A stretch of 64,000 bases of DNA from Acidobacteriales bacterium 59-55. Its GTDB lineage: Bacteria > Acidobacteriota > Terriglobia > Terriglobales > Acidobacteriaceae. Below the pieces are notes generated by a model. It saw only the letters and a program-made list of their open reading frames with translations. It did not search any database and was not told the DNA's origin. The stretch is taken from positions 1,178,001 to 1,242,000 of the forward strand of contig MKSV01000007.1 in assembly GCA_001897435.1 (NCBI GenBank), written 5' to 3'. This document shows, one piece after another, positions 10,416 to 19,665 of the stretch. The position numbers and the translations under genes are program-made. Numbering within the stretch: the stretch's first letter is position 1; the number at the start of each line of letters is the position of its first letter.

Positions 10416-11792
10416 TCACTGTCCAGAGCCCGGCTTAGATTGTTTTGGCAAGGTGAAGATAAACGTGCTGCCATGATTCAATACGCTTTCGGCTCGAATT
10501 GCACCTCCATGCGCCTGCAGGATCCGGTGGGCGATCGCAAGCCCAAGCCCGGTCCCTCCGGATTCCCGCGAGCGGGCTTTATCCACCCGGTAGAACCGTT
10601 CAAATATCCGGCTAAGATGCTCAGAGGCAATTCCTTGGCCAAAATCGCGTACGCGGAACTCTACCGCGTTGGCAGGCTCTGGAAGCTCGCGCGCACTGAT
10701 AATGACACGGCAGCTCGATGTGTTCCGGGCCTGCCCGTACTTGATTCCATTCTCAATCAGATTGCTAAGCACCTGCACGATGGCATCTGTATCGGCGAGC
10801 ACCTCGGCAGAAGTAACCTCTCCAATCTCCAGCACCGCCTCCGCATCCTGAACCAACCCGCTCATCGCCTGCACCGCATCGCGAACCAGAATGTCAGCCC
10901 GCACCGGCACCGGATGAAGCTTCAACTCCGACGATTCAACCCGCGCCATCACCAGCAGATCCTCTGTCAGGCGATTCATCCGGGTCGCGTTCTTCAAAAT
11001 CGTCGCCAGAAACTCCCGGGCTTGCGCGCTGAGGCTGGCCTCATGATCCAACAGCGTCTCGACATAGCCGGTAATCGACGTAAGCGGCGTGCGCAGTTCA
11101 TGCGAGACATTGGCTACAAAGTCCCGCTGGATGCGCTCCACCTGTTCGATGCGGGTAATGTCGTGCAGAACAGCCACCGCGCCGCCGCCCGGCATGGGTG
11201 ACGCGGCCACCTCGAGAATCCTGCCCGGCGCCAGCGACGTCGAGCGGCGTTCGCTCACAATGCGTTCATCCAGAGCCGCGCGCACGCATTGCAGTACATC
11301 CGGGTCGCGGATTGTCTGGACCAGTGCATGGCCAATGCGCACGCCGCCCCCGGACGAAGTATCCGGCAGCAGCTTCTGCATGCGCTGATTCGTCCATTGA
11401 ATCCGTCCCGCCTGGTCCACGGCAACCACGGCATCCTGCATGCTGTCGATCATCGCCTCCAGTTCGTGGCGCGCTTCAGACGCCTCGGCAAGCCGCCGCT
11501 GCGCCTGATCCGAAGCAATCGAAATCGCGTCGAACAGTTCGTCGAAATCGGCGTAGCGGTTGTTGACCCCGCCCGCGGGTTGCTCCGGCAACGCGGCCGC
11601 GGCGCTGCGCAACTCTGAGATATTTCGCCGAATTGGCCGAACAAGCAGAAGAGCGCTGATGGCTGCGCCGGCCAGAACGCAAACGGCTATGCCGATCCAG
11701 CCGCGTGGAATCAACCAGACGGCGAGCGCTGCCACGACAGCCAACGCAATCGTCATCCGAACAAAGAACGAGAGAAAGAGGCTACGCGTCAT
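10416..11792 (-). CDS. phoR: Phosphate regulon sensor histidine kinase PhoR
   Basis: 458 residues. Two adjacent membrane helices (about 10-29 and 33-51), then a PAS-like region (about 108-215), HisKA with the phosphorylated His231 in FVANVSHELRTPL, and a HATPase_c domain with the FGQGI and GTGLGLAI glycine motifs. There is almost no periplasmic loop, as in PhoR kinases that sense phosphate through PstSCAB-PhoU rather than directly. It lies 20 bases after phoB and before pstS, which fixes the assignment. Confidence 0.93.
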   Translation of the reverse strand: MTRSLFLSFFVRMTIALAVVAALAVWLIPRGWIGIAVCVLAGAAISALLLVRPIRRNISELRSAAAALPEQPAGGVNNRYADFDELFDAISIASDQAQRRLAEASEARHELEAMIDSMQDAVVAVDQAGRIQWTNQRMQKLLPDTSSGGGVRIGHALVQTIRDPDVLQCVRAALDERIVSERRSTSLAPGRILEVAASPMPGGGAVAVLHDITRIEQVERIQRDFVANVSHELRTPLTSITGYVETLLDHEASLSAQAREFLATILKNATRMNRLTEDLLVMARVESSELKLHPVPVRADILVRDAVQAMSGLVQDAEAVLEIGEVTSAEVLADTDAIVQVLSNLIENGIKYGQARNTSSCRVIISARELPEPANAVEFRVRDFGQGIASEHLSRIFERFYRVDKARSRESGGTGLGLAIAHRILQAHGGAIRAESVLNHGSTFIFTLPKQSKPGSGQ

Positions 11793-11812
11793 GGGTTGTT
11801 GAGCCTCTGCGC

Positions 11813-12517
11813 TTAAGCCTGAGATGACTTGGGGATCTCAAAACGATACCCTGCTCCGCGCATGGTCTTAAGATAGCGCGGAGTTTCGGCATCGACCTCG
11901 ATCTTTTCACGGATACGGCGGACATAGACGTCGACCGAACGCGGCGTTACAAAACGTGCATCGCCCCAGACCGCATCCAGCAGATGGTCGCGGCTGAAGA
12001 CCCGGCCGGGATGACGGGCAAGATAGTCCAAGAGGCGAAATTCTGTTGCGGTTGTGGTGACCAGCTCCCCCTTGACGCGAAGCTGCATGGCCCCAGCGTC
12101 GATCTCCACGTCTTCAAATTTCAGGACCGACGGTGAGGTCGGACGCTCAAACCTGCGCAGCACAGCCTTGACCCGCGCCACCAGTTCGCGGGTTGCGAAC
12201 GGTTTGGTGATGTAGTCGTCCGCGCCCATCTCCAGCCCTTGCACGCGATCGTTCTCTGCGGCGCGCGCGGTGAGAAATATGATGGGAATCACGCTCAGGG
12301 TGGGATTCTGGCGCAACCTTCGGCAAAGGTCGAGCCCGTCGCCGCCCGGCACCATGATGTCCAGCAGAAAAAGCGCAGGCGGCTGGCGGTCGGCATCGGG
12401 AACGATCTGCCCGATCGTTGAATAGGCACGAACAGTATATCCGGCGCTCTCCAAATGGTATTGGACCAGCCGTGAGATATCGGCGTCGTCTTCTAATACA
12501 AAAATCGTCTGACTCAA
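11813..12517 (-). CDS. phoB: Phosphate regulon response regulator PhoB
   Basis: 234 residues, OmpR/PhoB family. Receiver with acidic pair Glu9/Asp10/Asp11, phospho-acceptor Asp53 (LLDIMVPGGDG), Thr in FLTARA and Lys in YITKPF; C-terminal winged helix ending with RSVDVYVRRIREKIE and GAGYRFE. The start is a TTG at 12517 with GAGG 7 bases upstream; that ribosome site overlaps the first unit of a Pho-box-like array, so the protein probably controls its own operon. Partner kinase is the next gene. Confidence 0.94.
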   Translation of the reverse strand: MSQTIFVLEDDADISRLVQYHLESAGYTVRAYSTIGQIVPDADRQPPALFLLDIMVPGGDGLDLCRRLRQNPTLSVIPIIFLTARAAENDRVQGLEMGADDYITKPFATRELVARVKAVLRRFERPTSPSVLKFEDVEIDAGAMQLRVKGELVTTTATEFRLLDYLARHPGRVFSRDHLLDAVWGDARFVTPRSVDVYVRRIREKIEVDAETPRYLKTMRGAGYRFEIPKSSQA

Positions 12518-12519
12518 TT

Positions 12520-12559
12520 TGTAACCTCGGTGTTACCGTCAGGTTAACCTACTGTGACC
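12520..12559. promoter_or_regulatory. Pho-box-like array, four units with 11-bp period
   Basis: Plus-strand units TGTAACC (12520), TGTTACC (12531), GGTTAAC (12542) and TGTGACC (12553) each start exactly 11 bases apart with 4-base spacers. This is the geometry of PhoB binding sites (7-bp direct repeats plus 4-bp spacers). The array lies in the 145-base divergent gap between phoB and the receiver gene at 12663, so it could serve both. The unit sequence differs from the E. coli CTGTCAT but keeps the TGT core. Confidence 0.65.
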
Positions 12560-12662
12560 GCTGAATTGCTAACGTATGATGAATCGTAGGGTCAATTTCT
12601 ATAGAACATTACCTTTCCCCTGCCCAGGAGTTATTCTGGAGAGTAGTTTCCAACCCCTCCCT

Positions 12663-13037
12663 ATGACCGAACAATCACATCTCGTCCTCTGCGTCGACGA
12701 CGAACTGATCGGCCTCAAGGTCCGCAAGATCCTGCTGGAACGCGCCGGCTATCGGGTTCTGACTGCTCCGGACGGTTCTGCCGGGCTGGATATCTTTTCT
12801 CGCGAGCCGGTTGAGGCCGTGGTGCTCGATTATTCCATGCCAGGCATGAACGGGGGCGAAGTGGCCACGAAGATGCGCCTGACAAAGCCTCATATTCCAA
12901 TCCTTCTGCTCTCGGCTTACATGGGACTGTCGTCGGAGGTGCTATCGACAGTCGATCTTTATATGACCAAAGGCGAGGGACCTCCGGTTCTTTTGCAGAA
13001 GTTAAGCAGTCTCCTGCAACCATCGAGCGACGCGTAG
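12663..13037 (+). CDS. Single-domain response regulator
   Basis: 124 residues from the ATG at 12663; upstream in-frame ATG codons from 12576 would only add non-conserved sequence. No clear ribosome site precedes it. A lone receiver: acidic pocket VDDE (Asp12, Asp13), phospho-acceptor Asp56 in VVLDYSMPGMNG, Ser in LLLSAYMG and Lys103. The usual K-P is K-G here. No output domain. A sensor kinase follows 13 bases downstream, so it probably receives phosphate from that kinase or feeds back on it. Divergent from phoB. Confidence 0.85.
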   Translation: MTEQSHLVLCVDDELIGLKVRKILLERAGYRVLTAPDGSAGLDIFSREPVEAVVLDYSMPGMNGGEVATKMRLTKPHIPILLLSAYMGLSSEVLSTVDLYMTKGEGPPVLLQKLSSLLQPSSDA

Positions 13038-13050
13038 AGCAAGAGGGTCT

Positions 13051-14847
13051 GTGAACCTAAGTCAATTCAATCGCATTCTGCGGCAGGTATTTTTGTTGCC
13101 GGTCATCGCGTTGTTATTGATGGCCGTCGCTTTGTATTTACAGATTCGAGGTGCAAATTCGACCGTCAACCTCATCCAGGAATCCAATGCGCGGATCGCC
13201 CAGGTAAGTCGCATTGAAAAGCTGATTCTGAACGAAGAGTCCGGCCTCCGTGGATATGAAAATACGTCAGACAATCGGTTCCTTCAGCCTTATCTGGCTG
13301 CCTCTTCCAGCCTGCAGGCGGAGTTCGACAGGATGCAGACGCTTCCGGGGCTGGATTCTGTCGAAAAGCACTACCTGGATGATCTCATCGAAAAACACCA
13401 ACTCTGGCAGGACGCATTCGCACTGCCGGTCATCGCCACGATTCGTGCCGGGGGGCAGGTACGCGACGTTGACCTGAACCTGCGCGGAAAGATCATGATG
13501 GACGATATTCGTCAGGATATCGCCGACACGACCCATAACGCCGAACAGCGGCGATCGGCACGCATCGAACTCTGGCGCCGCCAGGTTCGCCAGATGGAGT
13601 GGTTCCTCCTGGCGCTCGCACTCTGCGTTGGCATCTCAATCGGCCTCTTTACCCTTAACCGTCTGCACGCCGTATCGAGTGCCTATAAAACGTCTCTCGA
13701 TGTGCTCGGCCGGAGGGCAGAAGAGATCTTCCAGTCTGAACAGGAACTTCGAACCACACTGGCTTCGATCGGCGACGGCGTGATTACCTGCGATGCCGCG
13801 GGCCGCGTCCAGATGATGAATCCGGTCGCAGTCCAGCTCACGGGCTGGACGCAGGCTGAAGCCCAAGGCCAACCGCTGGAGGCGATCTTCCACATTGTCA
13901 ATGAGAAGACCCGCGACATCGTGGAAAATCCTGTCGCCAAGGTCAAGCGGCTCAACCGTATCGTCGGCCTGGCCAACCACACCGTTCTCATTCGTAAGGA
14001 CAAGACAGAGCTGAACATCGCCGACAGCGGCGCGCCCATTCGCGATCGCACCGACGGCATTGCCGGCGTTGTCATGGTATTTCGCGATATTACGTTGGAG
14101 CGCAAGACCCAGGACGCTCTGCTGGCGAACGAGAAGCTGGCAGTCGCCGGGCGTCTTGCCGCGACCATCGCCCACGAGATTCACAATCCGCTCGACTCCG
14201 TTTCCAATCTCCTCTACCTGATGCGCAACGGCGCTTCAAAAGAGGAATCGGAACAGTTTATGGATATGGCCGAACAGGAATTAGCCCGCGTCACCCAGAT
14301 CAGCCGTGCCATGCTCGGCCTCTACCGTGAATCCAAAGCTCCCGTGCAGGTCGATCTCAAAGAGATGCTTCAGGAGATACTCCTGCTCATGGAGCATCGC
14401 TTCAGCGACGAGCGAGTGACGATTCATACGGACCTGCCCTCCTCCGTCTCAGTCGACGCCTTTCCTGCCGAGCTTCGCCAGGTCTTCACCAACCTCATTG
14501 CAAATGCGGCTGAAGCAGCAGGCCCAGGAGGAGAGGTTCGCGTCAGCATCACCCCACGAGGTCCGGACGCATATAGCAACGGAATCAAGCAAGAGCCGGG
14601 AGCTACTGTGTTGATCGCGGATAATGGCGCTGGAATTCCCGACGATGTTCGCCCCCGCCTCTTTCAGCCATTCTTCACGACCAAAGGCGAGCGAGGAACC
14701 GGCCTGGGGCTTTGGGTTAGCCGCGGCATCATTACCAAGCATGGCGGCAGCATCGAGTTGGACAGCGATACCGGCCATTCCACCCACGGCACCGTCGTCA
14801 GCGTCTTTCTCGCGACGAAACCCACCATCAACGCCGGTGGCGACTGA
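13051..14847 (+). CDS. CHASE3-PAS sensor histidine kinase
   Basis: 598 residues from a GTG with AGAGGG a few bases upstream. Order: membrane helix (about 14-32), extracytoplasmic CHASE3-type helical domain (about 40-175, with NEESGLRGYENTSD), second helix (184-203), PAS (about 230-350), HisKA with His375 in AATIAHEIHNPLDSV, and HATPase_c with N-box IANAAEAAG, DNGAGIP and GERGTGLGLW. CHASE3 domains sense unknown external cues. The kinase is sandwiched between two stand-alone receivers, one upstream in the same direction and one convergent downstream. Confidence 0.9.
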   Translation: MNLSQFNRILRQVFLLPVIALLLMAVALYLQIRGANSTVNLIQESNARIAQVSRIEKLILNEESGLRGYENTSDNRFLQPYLAASSSLQAEFDRMQTLPGLDSVEKHYLDDLIEKHQLWQDAFALPVIATIRAGGQVRDVDLNLRGKIMMDDIRQDIADTTHNAEQRRSARIELWRRQVRQMEWFLLALALCVGISIGLFTLNRLHAVSSAYKTSLDVLGRRAEEIFQSEQELRTTLASIGDGVITCDAAGRVQMMNPVAVQLTGWTQAEAQGQPLEAIFHIVNEKTRDIVENPVAKVKRLNRIVGLANHTVLIRKDKTELNIADSGAPIRDRTDGIAGVVMVFRDITLERKTQDALLANEKLAVAGRLAATIAHEIHNPLDSVSNLLYLMRNGASKEESEQFMDMAEQELARVTQISRAMLGLYRESKAPVQVDLKEMLQEILLLMEHRFSDERVTIHTDLPSSVSVDAFPAELRQVFTNLIANAAEAAGPGGEVRVSITPRGPDAYSNGIKQEPGATVLIADNGAGIPDDVRPRLFQPFFTTKGERGTGLGLWVSRGIITKHGGSIELDSDTGHSTHGTVVSVFLATKPTINAGGD

Positions 14848-14885
14848 TTCTGGCCGAATCGGCCGTCGTCAGGGGGATTTGTTCT

Positions 14886-15269
14886 TCAGCCGCGCAACTT
14901 CGCCAACAGGTCAGTCGGATGCACCGGCTTTGCCAGGATCTCGAACTCGTGGCCCTGCGCGCGCGCTTTTTCCAGCAGATCAGCCGTCGCGGCTTGTCCT
15001 GAGAACAAAAGAATCTTGCACTTGGGCAGCCGGCTTCGCGTAATGATCGCGGCTTCGATCCCGGTCATCCCGGTCATGATGACATCGCTGATCAGCATGT
15101 CCGGCTGAAAGCTGTCGAGCAGCTCAACTGCCTTTTCACCGCTGAACACCGCGCGGGCCTCAAAGCCTGCCTGATTCAGGATGATGGCGAGTGTATTTGC
15201 AATCACCTGCTCGTCGTCGGCAACAAGTACTCTGGGCTTAGGCGTAGTGGTGGATGTCGAATCTGCCAT
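14886..15269 (-). CDS. Single-domain response regulator
   Basis: 127 residues, receiver only. After a Ser/Thr-rich first 10 residues come VADDE (Asp18, Asp19), phospho-acceptor Asp62 (MLISDVIMTGMTG), Ser91 in LLFSGQA and Lys115 in ILAKPVHP. No DNA-binding or enzymatic output domain. It is convergent with the kinase gene, 38 bases apart, and could be a second target or phosphate sink for it; the partner is not proven by sequence. Confidence 0.85.
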   Translation of the reverse strand: MADSTSTTTPKPRVLVADDEQVIANTLAIILNQAGFEARAVFSGEKAVELLDSFQPDMLISDVIMTGMTGIEAAIITRSRLPKCKILLFSGQAATADLLEKARAQGHEFEILAKPVHPTDLLAKLRG

Positions 15270-15434
15270 TCTTATGTATCCCCAAATCGGAAGTTCAATT
15301 TTCAGTTATAAATGCAACTGTGTCAGGCTTGGTTTGACGAACTGCCCTACACGCTAATGATACGCTGACCGCAGTGTCGATAGACGGACAGGCCATCTGA
15401 ATTCATCGTTCAAATTCAATAATATTAGAAAAAT

Positions 15435-16784
15435 ATGCAGCCAGTGATTATCCGCGCCGATCAGGTCGAGAAATACTATCCCCAGCCGAACGAGAACCGC
15501 ATCCAGGTCATCTCGCCCACGGACCTGTCGATCTCCGCCGGGGAGATCGTCGCGCTCCTCGGCCCCTCCGGCTCCGGTAAATCCACGCTCCTCAGAATGC
15601 TGACCGGCCTCTCGGCTCCCTCGGCCGGAGTCGTCTATTGGCACGAAAAGCCCATCGCAACCGCCGACGTCAACGTCTCCATCGTCTTTCAGAGCTTCGC
15701 GCTCTTTCCCTGGCTCACCGTCCTTGAAAACGTCGAGGCACCGCTCAAGGCACGCGGCATGGAGGCCGCAGAACGCCGCAAACGCAGCCTCAAGATTCTC
15801 GATACTGTCGGTCTCGACGGCTTCCAGGCGGCCTATCCCAAAGAGCTCTCCGGCGGTATGCGCCAGCGCGTCGGCTTTGCCCGCGCTCTGGTGGTCGAAC
15901 CCGAGGTTCTCTTTATGGACGAGCCCTTCTCCGCGCTCGATGTGCTCACTGCCGAGAACCTGCGCAGCGAACTCCTCGAACTCTGGCAGAAGAAGACGAT
16001 CCCCACCAAGGCCATCTTCATCGTCACCCATAACATCGAAGAGGCCGTCCTGCTCGCCGACCGTATCATCGTCCTCGGCCGCAATCCCGGCCACATCCGC
16101 ACCGACTTCAAGGTAACGCTCTCCCATCCCCGTGACCGCAAGACGACCGCCTTCACCCAACTGGTCGACTACATCTACAAGGTGCTCACGCAGCCCGAGT
16201 CGAAGCCTCCCGCTCTGCCCCGCCCGCTTGGCGGCAAGCCCGCTCGCAACCAGCGCCAGATGCACTACCAGATGCTTCCCCACGCCCGCCCTGGCGGCAT
16301 CGCTGGCCTGCTGGAACTGGTGCTCGACCATGACGGCAAGGACGACATCTACCGTCTCGCCGACGACCTCGCCTTCGAGATCGACGACCTGTTGCCCATC
16401 GTCGATGCCGCGCAACTGCTCGGCTTCCTCACCGTCACCGAAGGCGATGCGGCCATCACTCCCACCGGCGCCGAGTATGCCAACTCCGAGATTCTCCGCC
16501 AGAAAGAGCTCTTCCGCGCCGCCGCGCTCGAGAACGTCCTGCTCATCCGCCAGATTGTCCGCGCCATCGAGGCCAAGAGCGATCGCTCCGTGCCAGAAGA
16601 TTTCTTTCAGGACCTGCTTGACGAGCAGTTCAGCGAAGAGGAGACCATCCTCCAGTTGGAGACCGCCATCAACTGGGGCCGCTACGCCGAGCTGTTCGAC
16701 TTCGACGTCTCCCGCCGCAGGTTTATCCTCCCTGAGAAGTTGAACGAGACCGAGTCCGACTCCTCCGCGGAGATCGGGGCATGA
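15435..16784 (+). CDS. NitT/TauT-family ABC ATPase with C-terminal AAA-associated domain
   Basis: 449 residues. Residues 1-250 are an ABC ATPase of the nitrate/sulfonate/taurine branch: Walker A GPSGSGKST, signature LSGGMRQRV, Walker B VLFMDEPFSALD and switch His in VTHNIEEA. Residues about 275-435 are a helical extension resembling the AAA-associated C-terminal domain seen on some members of this branch. It overlaps the permease gene by 4 bases (ATGA). No ribosome site is obvious. The substrate cannot be told, because no periplasmic binding protein is encoded nearby. Confidence 0.88.
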   Translation: MQPVIIRADQVEKYYPQPNENRIQVISPTDLSISAGEIVALLGPSGSGKSTLLRMLTGLSAPSAGVVYWHEKPIATADVNVSIVFQSFALFPWLTVLENVEAPLKARGMEAAERRKRSLKILDTVGLDGFQAAYPKELSGGMRQRVGFARALVVEPEVLFMDEPFSALDVLTAENLRSELLELWQKKTIPTKAIFIVTHNIEEAVLLADRIIVLGRNPGHIRTDFKVTLSHPRDRKTTAFTQLVDYIYKVLTQPESKPPALPRPLGGKPARNQRQMHYQMLPHARPGGIAGLLELVLDHDGKDDIYRLADDLAFEIDDLLPIVDAAQLLGFLTVTEGDAAITPTGAEYANSEILRQKELFRAAALENVLLIRQIVRAIEAKSDRSVPEDFFQDLLDEQFSEEETILQLETAINWGRYAELFDFDVSRRRFILPEKLNETESDSSAEIGA

Positions 16785-18571
16785 TCAACCTGCCGGACAG
16801 CTTCAGCGCCAATCGCAGCCGGCATATCTTCGCCCGCTCGCAGGCGCTCAGGCGGAGCTGGCCCTTCGTGCTCGATCTGGGCGTCGCCGGTCTTGGCCTC
16901 GCCTGCTTCTACGGCCTCATGCAGATCGCAAAGTACTGGTTTGGCCATCCCGAGCCCGAGATCGCAATCTCGCTCAGCCCCCATGCTCTGCCCCTGTACG
17001 CCTTTTATTCGGTCGTCCGCATCGGACTCGCGTACCTGCTCAGCCTCGTCTTCGCGGTCGGCTACGGATACGTCGCCGCCTACAGCAATCGCCTGGAATC
17101 CTTCATGATCGCGGGCCTGGACATCCTGCAATCAATTCCCGTGCTCAGTTTTCTCCCCGGCGTCATGCTCGCCATGGTCGCGCTCTTTCCCACCCGCCAG
17201 CTCGGTCTCGAAATGGGCGCAATCGTCCTCATCTTTACCGGCCAGGTCTGGAACATGGCTTTCAGCTTCTACTCCTCGATTAAGAGCATTCCTCGCGAGC
17301 TGAGCGAAGCGTCGAAGATCTATAGATTCTCCCGTTGGCAGCGCTTCATCCAGCTCGAGCTGCCCTACTCCGCTATCGGACTGGTCTGGAACTCGATCGT
17401 CTCCGTCGCCGGCGGCTGGTTTTTTCTCATGGCCTGCGAGATGTTCGTTCTGGGCAAGCACGACTTTCGCCTCCCCGGCCTCGGCTCCTATCTCCAGACC
17501 GCCGCCGGCGACGGAAACTATAAGGCCATCGCCTGGGGCTTGTTCACCATGATCGCGATCATCGTCGCCACCGACCAGCTCATCTGGCGGCCGGTCATCG
17601 CATGGAGCGACAAGTTCAAGTTCGAGATGGTCGAGACCACGGCCCGCGTCCGCTCCCCTCTGCTGCACCTGCTTGAGCACTCGCGCGCGCTTGGCAACCT
17701 GCGCAAGCGAACCATCATGCCCCTCAGCGAAGGCATCTACCGCCGACTGGCCCAGTCGCGCAAAGAGCGTCTGGCCCGCCTGGCTTCCACGGATTCCAAA
17801 AGAACATCGACGCGAGACCAATTGGCTGCATGGCTGCGCGCCCTGGCCCTCGCTGTCATGGTCGCCGCCGTCGTCTACGCGGCATGGCAGGCAGTCGAAC
17901 TGCTGCGGCAGGTGCAGGCCGGCCAGTTCGGCGAAATACTCAAAGGTGCGCTGGCTACCTTCCTCCGGGTTAACCTAGCGCTGGTATTGGCCGCGGCGTG
18001 GACCATCCCCGCGGGCGTCGCCATCGGCTTCAATCCAAAGCTGGCACGGATCGCGCAGCCCCTGGTTCAGATCGTTGCCTCTATCCCCGCGCCTGCGCTC
18101 TTTCCCGTGATCCTGCTCGCGCTCATCAAAATGGGAGGTGGACTTGGTATCGGCTCGGTCGCCCTGATGATGCTGGGAACCCAGTGGTACATCCTGTTCA
18201 ATGTCATTGCCGGAGCGATGGCCATCCCCTCAGACCTGCGCGAGGTCGCTACACTCTTCCGCTTCACCGCTGTGCAACGCTGGCGAACCGTTATCCTGCC
18301 CGGAATCTTTCCCTATCTCATCACCGGCATGGTCACCGCCTCCGGCGGGGCGTGGAACGCCAGCATCATCGCGGAGTATTTCAGCCTGAATAACCATACC
18401 TACCAGACGGTGGGCCTCGGTGCCGTCATCAGCGCCGCCACCGACAGCGGCCGGTTCCATATCCTCCTACTGGCTACCATCGTCATGGCATTGATGGTCG
18501 TCACCATCAACCGGCTCGTGTGGCGTCCCCTCTACCGCGTCGCCGAAACCCGCTATAAGCTCGAAGGCTGA
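16781..18571 (+). CDS. Two-domain ABC permease (NitT/TauT-like fusion)
   Basis: 596 residues containing two BPD_transp_1-type permease halves in tandem (about 60-285 and 370-590), each with an EAA-like loop (IPRELSEASKIYRFSRWQRF and IPSDLREVATLFRFTAVQRW). A cytoplasmic linker of about 80 residues separates them. A single polypeptide thus replaces the usual permease homodimer. It is translationally coupled to the ATPase before it. Family known for nitrate, sulfonate or thiamine-precursor uptake; the substrate here is unknown. Confidence 0.88.
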   Translation: MINLPDSFSANRSRHIFARSQALRRSWPFVLDLGVAGLGLACFYGLMQIAKYWFGHPEPEIAISLSPHALPLYAFYSVVRIGLAYLLSLVFAVGYGYVAAYSNRLESFMIAGLDILQSIPVLSFLPGVMLAMVALFPTRQLGLEMGAIVLIFTGQVWNMAFSFYSSIKSIPRELSEASKIYRFSRWQRFIQLELPYSAIGLVWNSIVSVAGGWFFLMACEMFVLGKHDFRLPGLGSYLQTAAGDGNYKAIAWGLFTMIAIIVATDQLIWRPVIAWSDKFKFEMVETTARVRSPLLHLLEHSRALGNLRKRTIMPLSEGIYRRLAQSRKERLARLASTDSKRTSTRDQLAAWLRALALAVMVAAVVYAAWQAVELLRQVQAGQFGEILKGALATFLRVNLALVLAAAWTIPAGVAIGFNPKLARIAQPLVQIVASIPAPALFPVILLALIKMGGGLGIGSVALMMLGTQWYILFNVIAGAMAIPSDLREVATLFRFTAVQRWRTVILPGIFPYLITGMVTASGGAWNASIIAEYFSLNNHTYQTVGLGAVISAATDSGRFHILLLATIVMALMVVTINRLVWRPLYRVAETRYKLEG

Positions 18572-18890
18572 CATCCTCTGATTCCCTATCTCTGAATCCC
18601 AGGCCAGAGATAGGAAAATCACAGCACCCAGAAGCAGCACAATGAATGTCACAGTTGAAGAATTAGCGGCAATAAATAGAAAATAAATAGTATAGAAAAT
18701 TAGCTTTAGTTCTAGTCTATTTCCTTATTGTTAGGGGGAAGCTTCGACCCGACAGAAATGACTCGACCTAAGACATTCAGAAAGAATTATTTACCGATGA
18801 AACTCCTGGGCCGCAATCTACCAGCAACTCAGAAACTGCCTTCACGCTGCTATCCTTACCAACGGAAACCAACAGGAGCACAGAACACCC
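18572..18890. other. 319-base non-coding gap before fabI
   Basis: Begins with a perfect 10-bp hairpin (CCTATCTCTG/CAGAGATAGG, 18585-18614) just after the permease stop, probably a transcript 3' end although it lacks a U-tract. The middle (about 18650-18740) is markedly AT-rich and is the likely promoter region of fabI, but no unambiguous -35/-10 pair can be named. An AGGAG lies about 13 bases before the fabI ATG. No convincing ORF. Confidence 0.6.
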
Positions 18891-19658
18891 ATGATTGATC
18901 TCAAAGGCAAAGTCGCCGTCGTCTTCGGCCTGGCCAACAAGCGCAGTATCGCCTGGGGCATCGCCCAGAAACTCTCCCAAGCCGGGGCCACTCTCGCCAT
19001 CTGCTATCAGAGCGAACGTCTCCAGAGGGATGCTGAAGGGCTCGCAGCGGATCTGCCCAATGCCCGAACCTTCCAGTGCGACGTCTCCTCCGACGCAGAG
19101 ATCGAAGCCCTCTTCGCCCAGCTCAAAGAGACCTACGCCACCATCCATACCGTTGTGCATGCGGTAGCCTTCGCCCCCCCCGACGAGATTAAAAACGACT
19201 TTCTGCTCACCAGCCGCGAGGGCTTCCGCATCGCCCACGACGTTAGCGTCTACTCGCTGATCGCCGTCAGCCGCGCCGCCGTTCCGCTTATGACCGAAGG
19301 CGGAAGCATCCTCACCCTCACCTACTACGGCTCCACCAAGGTCTTCCCCAACTACAACGTCATGGGCGTCGCCAAAGCTGCGCTCGAGGCAACCGTCCGC
19401 TATCTGGCAGCCTCGCTCGGCTCCAGGAAGATCCGCGTGAACGCCATCTCCGCCGGCCCCATCAAGACGCTGGCCGCGCGCGGCATCGGCGACTTCACTA
19501 AAATTCTTAACGCCGTCGAAGAGCGCGCCCCGCTCCACCGCAACGTCGACCAGCTCGAAATAGGCAACGCCGCTCTCTTTCTTTCCAGCGATCTTGCCAG
19601 CGGCATCACCGGCGAAACCACCTTCGTTGACTGCGGCTACAACATCACCGGCCTGTAA
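18891..19658 (+). CDS. fabI: Enoyl-[acyl-carrier-protein] reductase (NADH) FabI
   Basis: 255 residues, last reductive step of each fatty-acid elongation cycle in the cytoplasm. Short-chain dehydrogenase fold with the FabI-type loose nucleotide motif GLANKRSIAWGIA instead of the classic TGxxxGxG. The catalytic Tyr-x6-Lys appears in YNVMGVAKAALEA, preceded by YYGSTKVFPN as in FabI. Cytosolic, stands alone. A 15-bp perfect hairpin follows the stop. Confidence 0.95.
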   Translation: MIDLKGKVAVVFGLANKRSIAWGIAQKLSQAGATLAICYQSERLQRDAEGLAADLPNARTFQCDVSSDAEIEALFAQLKETYATIHTVVHAVAFAPPDEIKNDFLLTSREGFRIAHDVSVYSLIAVSRAAVPLMTEGGSILTLTYYGSTKVFPNYNVMGVAKAALEATVRYLAASLGSRKIRVNAISAGPIKTLAARGIGDFTKILNAVEERAPLHRNVDQLEIGNAALFLSSDLASGITGETTFVDCGYNITGL

Positions 19659-19665
19659 GTGATAC

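Noticed and set aside
15354..16415. 353-residue frame antisense to the ABC ATPase gene
   Set aside because: The plus strand has a full ABC ATPase with all motifs; the minus-strand frame is a GC-skewed shadow with no family features.
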